Part shown: positions 5,062 to 8,939 of the stretch, one piece after another | How positions within the stretch are numbered: position 1 is the first letter of the stretch | Layout: each line of letters starts with the position of its first letter | Source: Bacteroidia bacterium | GTDB taxonomy: Bacteria; Bacteroidota; Bacteroidia; NS11-12g; UBA955 | Assembly (NCBI GenBank): GCA_014376345.1 | Contig: JACMRS010000005.1 | Location: 1 to 8,939, forward strand | Direction: 5' to 3' | DNA: 8,939 bases | Position numbers and translations under genes: made by a program | The notes under the pieces: generated by a model | What the model was told of the DNA's origin: nothing | Database searches by the model: none | The model's input: only the letters and a program-made list of their open reading frames with translations

Positions 5062-7233
5062 CCTTTTTATTTTATTTCAGGCACCCTGCTCCTTCTGGTT
5101 TGCCTTTGTCTGAACACTACAACAATTAACGCTCAGAAAATGCTGAGCATTGAAGACGCTGTTTTAGGAAGAGAAACCGGCTCCATGAAATCACTGTCTC
5201 CGAAAAATCTGATTCAGTTACAATGGTTGCCTTCCGGAAAGAAAGCAAGTTATGTTGTGAAAGATAAAATAGCAATCTGGGATCTGGAAAAAGGGACTGT
5301 TGATTCATCAATAACTGCAGCATCTTTTAATACAGCTAATAAATCTACTATAGGGTCAACATACAAAATCATGGAATCTTTCCCTGCTTTTAAATGGATT
5401 GACAACAGCAGTTTCCGTTTTCAACTTGGCAATATCTGGTACAGCTTTAATATTGTCAGCAATACCACTAAAAAAATTACAGAGATTCCTGCAGAAAATG
5501 TTTCTGTAGAATATCATGAAGGCAGCAATAATGTTGCATACACAAAAGACGAAAACATCTATGTGGTAACTGCAGGTGGCGAAACAAAACAAGTAACCAC
5601 AGACGGCAAAAAAGGACTGGTTTATGGAGAAACTGTTCACCGCAGTGAGTTCGGTATCACAAAAGGACTTTTCTGGAGCAACGACGGAAAGAAACTGGCT
5701 TTTTACAGAATGGATGAAAGCATGGTTCCTGATTATTTTATTTATAACAACAACACTATTCCGGCCTCTTCAACAATTTTTAAATATCCTACAGCAGGTT
5801 CTGTAAGTCACCATGTAACAATTGGTATTTACAATGTTGAGACAGGAAAAACTGCTTACCTGCAAACAGGCGAGCCGGCAGAGCAATATCTAACTAACAT
5901 TACCTGGAGTCCTGATAACAATTTCGTTTATGTTGCAATTGTCAACCGCGGACAAAATCAAATGAATTTAAACCGTTATCGCATTTCTGATGGCGGACTT
6001 GACTTAAATCTTTTTGAAGAAAAGCATGAAAAATATGTGGAACCTGAGCATGGTCCGAGTTTTTTACCAAATGATCACACTAAATTTATCTGGTTAAGTG
6101 AGCGAGACGGTTTCAATCATTTGTATCTTTATTCGACAGATGGCAAACTTGTAAAACAGCTGACACAAGGCAACTGGCTGGTTACTGAAATTATCGGATA
6201 TAGTGCTAAAGGTGATAAAGTATTTTTTACAAGCACAAAAGATAGTCCGCTTGAAAGACAATTATACAGTGTAGCAATTAAAAGCGGCGCAATTACAAAA
6301 CTGACGAAAGAAATAGGTACGCATGCTGTACTTCCGAATGCAACCTGCAGTTATTTTATAGACAATGTTTCATCAATTGACATTCCCCATAACATTAATA
6401 TTATAAGTGAGAAAGGTGAGAATAAAAAAATAATGCTCACTGCTCCGAATCCGCTTGCAGAATACAGCATGGGAAAAACAACTTTGTTTCCAATTACACA
6501 TAATGGCACAGAGCTTTATTGCAGAATGATTACGCCTCCTAATTTTGATTCAACTAAAAAATATCCTGTAGTAGTTTATTTATATGGCGGACCGCATGCG
6601 CAGATGAATGTCAACCGCTGGCTTGCAGGTTCAAACCTTTGGATGCAGTATATGGCACAGCAGGGATATATAGTCTTTACGCTTGATAACAGAGGATCGG
6701 ATAACAGAGGACTAGCATTTGAAAACTCAGTTTTCAGACAACTTGGAACACTGGAAATGGAAGACCAGCTTGCCGGAGTAGCCTTTCTAAAAAATCTGCG
6801 TTTTGTAGATGGCAGCAGAATGGGAATTCATGGTTGGAGTTTTGGCGGATTAATGACAACCACCATGATGACACGAGCTCCGGGAGTATTTAAAGTCGGC
6901 GTAGCCGGCGGCCCGGTAATAGACTGGAAAATTTACGAGATTATGTATACAGAACGTTATATGGATACACCTGAAGAAAATCCGGAAGGCTACAAGAAAG
7001 CCAATCTACTGGGTTATGCCAATAATCTACAGGACAAGTTATTGATGATTCACGGATGTGATGACGATGTGGTACTTTGGCAGCACAGTTTATTGTATTC
7101 TAAAACCTGTGTAGACAACAATAATATCAACTTAGATTATTTTGTATATCCAGGCCACAAGCATAACGTGCAAGGCAAGAACAGAGTACACCTGATGAAA
7201 AAAATCTCGCAGTATCTGGTCGACAACATATAG
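5053..7233 (+). CDS. Exported S9-family serine peptidase, dipeptidyl-peptidase IV-like
   Basis: A 726-residue prolyl-oligopeptidase-family (S9B/DPP IV-like) peptidase, the usual length for this group. The N-terminus MYKPFYFISGTLLLLVCLCL with a likely cut near residues 27-28 (INA|Q) is a signal peptide, so it acts in the periplasm or outside the cell. The beta-propeller (about 60-450) contains HRSEFG (196-201) and FYRMDES (218-224), where DPP IV enzymes bind the substrate N-terminus. The alpha/beta-hydrolase domain (about 490-726) contains YGGPHA (Tyr511, oxyanion hole), GWSFGG (nucleophile Ser596), HGCDDDVV (Asp671) and GHKHNV (His704). It would release N-terminal dipeptides, typically X-Pro or X-Ala; the canonical EE pair is replaced by the HRxEFG form, so specificity is uncertain. 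ATG 5053 was chosen because it gives the signal peptide; frame extension to 4915 runs into antisense dapD. It ends in TAG, with no clear terminator hairpin beyond it. Confidence 0.93.
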   Translation: MYKPFYFISGTLLLLVCLCLNTTTINAQKMLSIEDAVLGRETGSMKSLSPKNLIQLQWLPSGKKASYVVKDKIAIWDLEKGTVDSSITAASFNTANKSTIGSTYKIMESFPAFKWIDNSSFRFQLGNIWYSFNIVSNTTKKITEIPAENVSVEYHEGSNNVAYTKDENIYVVTAGGETKQVTTDGKKGLVYGETVHRSEFGITKGLFWSNDGKKLAFYRMDESMVPDYFIYNNNTIPASSTIFKYPTAGSVSHHVTIGIYNVETGKTAYLQTGEPAEQYLTNITWSPDNNFVYVAIVNRGQNQMNLNRYRISDGGLDLNLFEEKHEKYVEPEHGPSFLPNDHTKFIWLSERDGFNHLYLYSTDGKLVKQLTQGNWLVTEIIGYSAKGDKVFFTSTKDSPLERQLYSVAIKSGAITKLTKEIGTHAVLPNATCSYFIDNVSSIDIPHNINIISEKGENKKIMLTAPNPLAEYSMGKTTLFPITHNGTELYCRMITPPNFDSTKKYPVVVYLYGGPHAQMNVNRWLAGSNLWMQYMAQQGYIVFTLDNRGSDNRGLAFENSVFRQLGTLEMEDQLAGVAFLKNLRFVDGSRMGIHGWSFGGLMTTTMMTRAPGVFKVGVAGGPVIDWKIYEIMYTERYMDTPEENPEGYKKANLLGYANNLQDKLLMIHGCDDDVVLWQHSLLYSKTCVDNNNINLDYFVYPGHKHNVQGKNRVHLMKKISQYLVDNI

Positions 7234-7237
7234 AAGA

Positions 7238-7433
7238 ATTTCTAATTTCTGATTTTTTGATTTCTGATTTTGGGGGGAAGAATTTCTGATTTCTGATGTT
7301 TTGATTTCTGATTTGGGATTTTGTGATTTGTGATTCGGGAACTAATGTAGGGGCACACGGCAGTGTGTCCATTTACCAATATCAATTATAAGATATTTCT
7401 GAATTTTCGATTTCTGATTTGGGATTTTGTGAT
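7238..7433. repeat. Degenerate 7-bp repeat array (ATTTCTG) after the S9 peptidase
   Basis: Copies of ATTTCTG/GATTTCT and one-base variants fill 7238-7337 and again 7391-7433, broken by TTTTTTG, a GGGGGG run and GGGATTTTGTG pieces. Tandem units with exact 7-bp spacing are visible at 7282-7297. The array starts 5 nt after the peptidase stop. A 25-bp stretch occurs twice identically, at 7303-7327 and 7409-7433. It has the same 7-bp period as the array at 2988-3081 but a different unit. Confidence 0.8.
7350..7371. repeat. REP-like hairpin repeat, copy 1
   Basis: A 22-bp sequence that recurs exactly, inverted, at 8918-8939. It contains a hairpin: GGGCACAC (7351-7358) pairs with GTGTGTCC (7363-7370) over 8 bp with one G-T wobble and a GGCA loop. 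It sits inside the heptamer array, between the two 25-bp direct repeats. From memory, GTAGGGGCACACGGC-type hairpins are common dispersed intergenic repeats in environmental bacterial genomes; no search was run. Confidence 0.8.
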
Positions 7434-7654
7434 GTCATTTTGAGCGTAATTTCACAACATTTAGCAGGCGCAGCCAATAAATGTTAGTGAAATGAAGTGA
7501 AGAATCTCCTGCGCGATTGTCAATCACCCATTATCTTCATAATATTTAATGCATGCCATGCAAGTTGTAGAAAGCAATGCAATATCGGTAATGAGATTCT
7601 TCACTTCATTTAATATTGACGGAATACCGTCAACTAAATTACGCTCAAAATGAC
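7434..7654. repeat. 221-bp composite inverted repeat (MITE-like, non-coding)
   Basis: The ends are exact 19-bp inverted copies: GTCATTTTGAGCGTAATTT at 7434-7452 and its reverse complement at 7636-7654. A second exact 19-bp pair lies inside: AAATGAAGTGAAGAATCTC at 7490-7508 and its reverse complement at 7593-7611. Between outer and inner block the left half holds a 15-bp stem with one bulged A (7449-7463 with 7478-7493), and the right half holds a different 7-bp hairpin, TTGACGG/CCGTCAA (7616-7633). The core 7509-7592 is single-copy here. The blocks resemble the 'GTCATTCTGAGCG...GAAGAATCTC' repeats widespread in bacterial genomes (recollection). There is no ORF inside, so it is a non-autonomous or structural repeat. 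Confidence 0.85.
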
Positions 7655-7692
7655 GCGCTTAGATTGTCATTCAAACAATCAAAAAAAAATCT

Positions 7693-8031
7693 TTAATTCC
7701 TATAATCATAATCTATAAATAATCCATTATAGGTTACTATTCCATCAGAACTAATAGGCAGCAGCATTTTTTCTCGAACCACAAACTTATTAGTTTTTAA
7801 ATAAAGTAAATCACTGCTTTTATCTAAAGTGATTATACTGTCTTTTGAAATAAATTTTCCGTAACTGTACTTTGTATCAAAAATTCCTGAATTGATTATT
7901 ATATAGTTACCGTTTTCTTTTAACTCTATTGTAAAATTACTTAACTCCTCACCATAAGATGCCCTTAATATTGATTGAGCATTTTCCCTTTTATATTGAA
8001 AAGCAAATAAACCGGCAATAATTACAACCAT
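7693..8031 (-). CDS. Hypothetical membrane-anchored protein, 3' part of a split gene
   Basis: From ATG 8031 this encodes 112 residues: a hydrophobic start (MVVIIAGLFAFQYKR) followed by a soluble domain with beta-rich patterning (FTIELKENGNYIIINSGIFD, then KFISKDSIITLDKS). No family is recognised. The frame stays open upstream of 8031 as far as TAA 8086-8088, and the 18 upstream codons (KYFKELPLHIVPFIHASI) extend the membrane segment sensibly. The small ORF at 8086-8265 ends at that same TAA in the same frame. The most likely reading is a single protein of about 190 codons with three membrane segments and a C-terminal extracytoplasmic domain, interrupted by one nonsense codon. If the gene is truly split, this part would need internal re-initiation at 8031. 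It ends in TAA and converges on the S9 peptidase. Confidence 0.7.
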   Translation of the reverse strand: MVVIIAGLFAFQYKRENAQSILRASYGEELSNFTIELKENGNYIIINSGIFDTKYSYGKFISKDSIITLDKSSDLLYLKTNKFVVREKMLLPISSDGIVTYNGLFIDYDYRN

Positions 8032-8085
8032 AATTGATGCATGGATAAATGGAACTATATGAAGAGGTAACTCTTTAAAATATTT

Positions 8086-8265
8086 TTAAAGAAGATCTTT
8101 GAATAGAAAACGGAGATACATTACAATTAAAGTAAGGCCGGTAAGCGTAAGAAACAGAATACTGAAAATGCCATCATAATACCATGAATAAATAAGTTGA
8201 ATGATAAATATCAGTCCCGTTACATAGAAAACCTTAGCGGAATTTGGCACATTAATACGATTCAT
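8086..8265 (-). CDS. 59-aa two-helix membrane protein, probably the 5' part of a split gene
   Basis: ATG 8265 starts a 59-residue ORF, MNRINVPNSAKVFYVTGLIF and onward. It has two clear membrane segments, about residues 12-30 (rich in V, I, L, F, Y) and 33-51, linked by a short YDG turn and followed by RFLFKDLL and TAA (8088-8086). An exact TAnnTTTG promoter box lies 7 nt upstream. The next codons in the same frame run without a break into the protein at 7693-8031, so this is probably the N-terminal third of one gene broken by the TAA. As an independent product it would be a small inner-membrane protein of unknown function. The hydrophobic pattern, promoter and start make a real translated start likely; whether the product is functional is open. 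Confidence 0.65.
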   Translation of the reverse strand: MNRINVPNSAKVFYVTGLIFIIQLIYSWYYDGIFSILFLTLTGLTLIVMYLRFLFKDLL

Positions 8266-8272
8266 AGAAAAG

Positions 8273-8305
8273 CAAAAATAAGGATTAAGAAATTATCAAA
8301 ACAAA
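8273..8305 (-). promoter_or_regulatory. Promoter of the split membrane-protein gene
   Basis: On the minus strand TATTTTTG (8280-8273) matches TAnnTTTG exactly, followed by C and 6 further nt before ATG 8265. Two TTTG boxes lie upstream, at 8300-8297 (16-nt gap) and 8305-8302 (21-nt gap); the second fits the usual spacing better. As at 2206, the box is so close to the ATG that the mRNA leader would be only a few bases long. Confidence 0.55.
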
Positions 8306-8378
8306 ACATAGTATAAAAATTCTCAGATTTACTTCAAACTCATATTTGAATAAAACTGAAACTATTGAAATATTAAAT

Positions 8379-8555
8379 TCAAATCAGGTTAATTGAATCA
8401 GCCTGATAATTGTGATTTTGTTTTATTACTTCCTCCTCTTCCTTAATTTTCAAAACCTCAGGAATATTCTGAATTTCTGATAAAGGTATAAAAGGTTTCT
8501 TTTTAATATTGTTTTCCAAAGTGCCTTTTTTCTTTGGTTTTGGTTTGTTTTTCAT
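8379..8555 (-). CDS. Small lysine-rich hypothetical protein (58 aa)
   Basis: ATG 8555 to TGA 8381-8379 encodes 58 residues. The N-terminus MKNKPKPKKKGTLE is strongly basic, with Lys-Pro alternation. The middle reads NIKKKPFIPLSEIQNIPEVL, and an acidic stretch KIKEEEEVIKQ is followed by a polar tail. There is no signal peptide or membrane segment, so it should be cytoplasmic, and it is likely largely disordered with one short helix; the basic tail could contact nucleic acid or ribosomes, but that is a guess. The low-complexity composition alone could arise by chance in AT-rich DNA. The case for a gene rests on codon pattern, the ATG, and a matching promoter 34 nt upstream. It lies 113 bp upstream of the split membrane-protein gene on the same strand, which has its own promoter. 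I do not recognise the family. Confidence 0.6.
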   Translation of the reverse strand: MKNKPKPKKKGTLENNIKKKPFIPLSEIQNIPEVLKIKEEEEVIKQNHNYQADSINLI

Positions 8556-8589
8556 TTGAGTTTTGATGAAAAGTGGAGTATCTGTAATT

Positions 8590-8620
8590 CAAAAATATCT
8601 TATCGGGTAATAATAAACAA
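8590..8620 (-). promoter_or_regulatory. Putative promoter of the 58-aa lysine-rich ORF
   Basis: On the minus strand TTG (8620-8618), a 20-nt gap and TATTTTTG (8597-8590) fit the Bacteroidota consensus. The -7 box ends 34 nt before ATG 8555, the usual leader length in this window. This is consensus matching only. Confidence 0.5.
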
Positions 8621-8825
8621 CAACTATTACAACTTTTAAAGTAATCTGTATTCGGTTAACGGTAAATACAAGATTAAATTGCTTTGTATTAAGTAATTAC
8701 ATAAAAACGACAAATTCGGATGTGAATAACTTTAAATTATTTCAATTTTTAAGCGTTGAAATACAATTAAAGAATTTTTTTTAGAATTGGAACAGATGGG
8801 CGTGTGATTTTATATTAAATAAAAT
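8621..8825. other. AT-rich intergenic stretch without a recognisable gene
   Basis: I read both strands for starts and found only frames that stop within a few codons. There is an eight-T run at 8777-8784 but no strong hairpin next to it and no tRNA-like fold. It may hold upstream regulatory sequence for the 58-aa ORF; nothing specific can be supported. Confidence 0.5.
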
Positions 8826-8828
8826 ACA

Positions 8829-8939
8829 TCCATAAATACCTAGGCTGAAGGCCGCTGTCTTAAACCTGGGGCAACGTCCAAGGAATATATGCATATATGA
8901 CCGAATTGGTTTACAGGTGGACACACTGCCGTGTGCCCC
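8829..8939. repeat. Composite dispersed repeat ending in REP-like hairpin copy 2
   Basis: This GC-richer block contrasts with its AT-rich left flank. In order it holds CCTAGGCTGAAGGCC, an imperfect hairpin CCTGGGGCAACGTCCAAGG (8864-8882), a perfect 14-bp palindrome ATATATGCATATAT (8885-8898), ACCGAATTGGTTTACAGG, and at 8918-8939 an exact inverted copy of the 22-bp sequence at 7350-7371, cut by the window edge. No ORF is present. The pieces resemble multi-copy intergenic repeats I recall from Bacteroidota metagenome assemblies; copy number here cannot be checked. Confidence 0.6.

Noticed and set aside
7351..7370. Intrinsic terminator for the S9 peptidase at the REP-like hairpin
   Set aside because: It lies about 120 nt after the stop and is followed by ATTTACC, not a T-run.
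8333..8350. Inverted repeat TTCAAA-CTCATA-TTTGAA as terminator or operator
   Set aside because: A 6-bp AT-rich stem of this kind is expected by chance here, and no T-run follows on either strand.

Overview
The window looks like a chromosomal segment of a member of the Bacteroidota. It is AT-rich. Shine-Dalgarno sites are largely absent. Several genes are preceded by the Bacteroidota-type promoter (TTG/TTTG, about 16-21 nt, then TAnnTTTG). The gene content also fits: short lipoproteins, an S9 dipeptidyl-peptidase-like enzyme, DapD and a GT4 glycosyltransferase. No rRNA, tRNA, CRISPR array or transposase gene was seen.

Region 1 (1-2066, + strand) is a tight four-gene cluster: the 3' end of an unrecognised gene open to the left edge, an SRPBCC-fold protein, a putative lipoprotein whose signal peptide is cut by an in-frame TGA, and a second lipoprotein. 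Gaps or overlaps are 1-4 nt, and a GC-rich hairpin with a short T-run closes the unit. Region 2 (2206-2948, + strand) is a HEPN/MNT pair of the HI0074/HI0073 (HepT/MntA) type with intact signature motifs, 1-nt overlapping reading frames and a TATTTTTG promoter element only 7 nt from the start codon.

Region 3 (2953-3081) is a convergent junction filled with a degenerate 7-bp repeat. Region 4 (3080-5061, - strand) is dapD followed 21 nt later by a GT4 glycosyltransferase. dapD is divergent from an exported S9 peptidase (5053-7233, + strand); the two genes share a compact intergenic region in which each promoter appears to overlap the other gene.

Region 5 (7234-7692) is a second convergent junction and is entirely non-coding. 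It holds a second 7-bp-period repeat array, a 25-bp direct repeat flanking a short REP-like hairpin, and a 221-bp composite inverted repeat (7434-7654). In that element two conserved 19-bp blocks are separated by different stem-loop inserts in its two halves.

Region 6 (7693-8939, - strand) holds a membrane protein gene apparently split by an in-frame TAA, a 58-aa lysine-rich ORF with its own promoter, about 200 bp of AT-rich DNA without a gene, and at the right edge a composite repeat. That repeat ends in an exact inverted copy of the 22-bp REP-like sequence at 7350.

The clearest biological system is the HepT/MntA-type toxin-antitoxin pair, which is a known class. The observations most deserving a second look are the two in-frame nonsense codons, the composite inverted repeat with exchanged hairpins, and the period-7 arrays at both convergent junctions.
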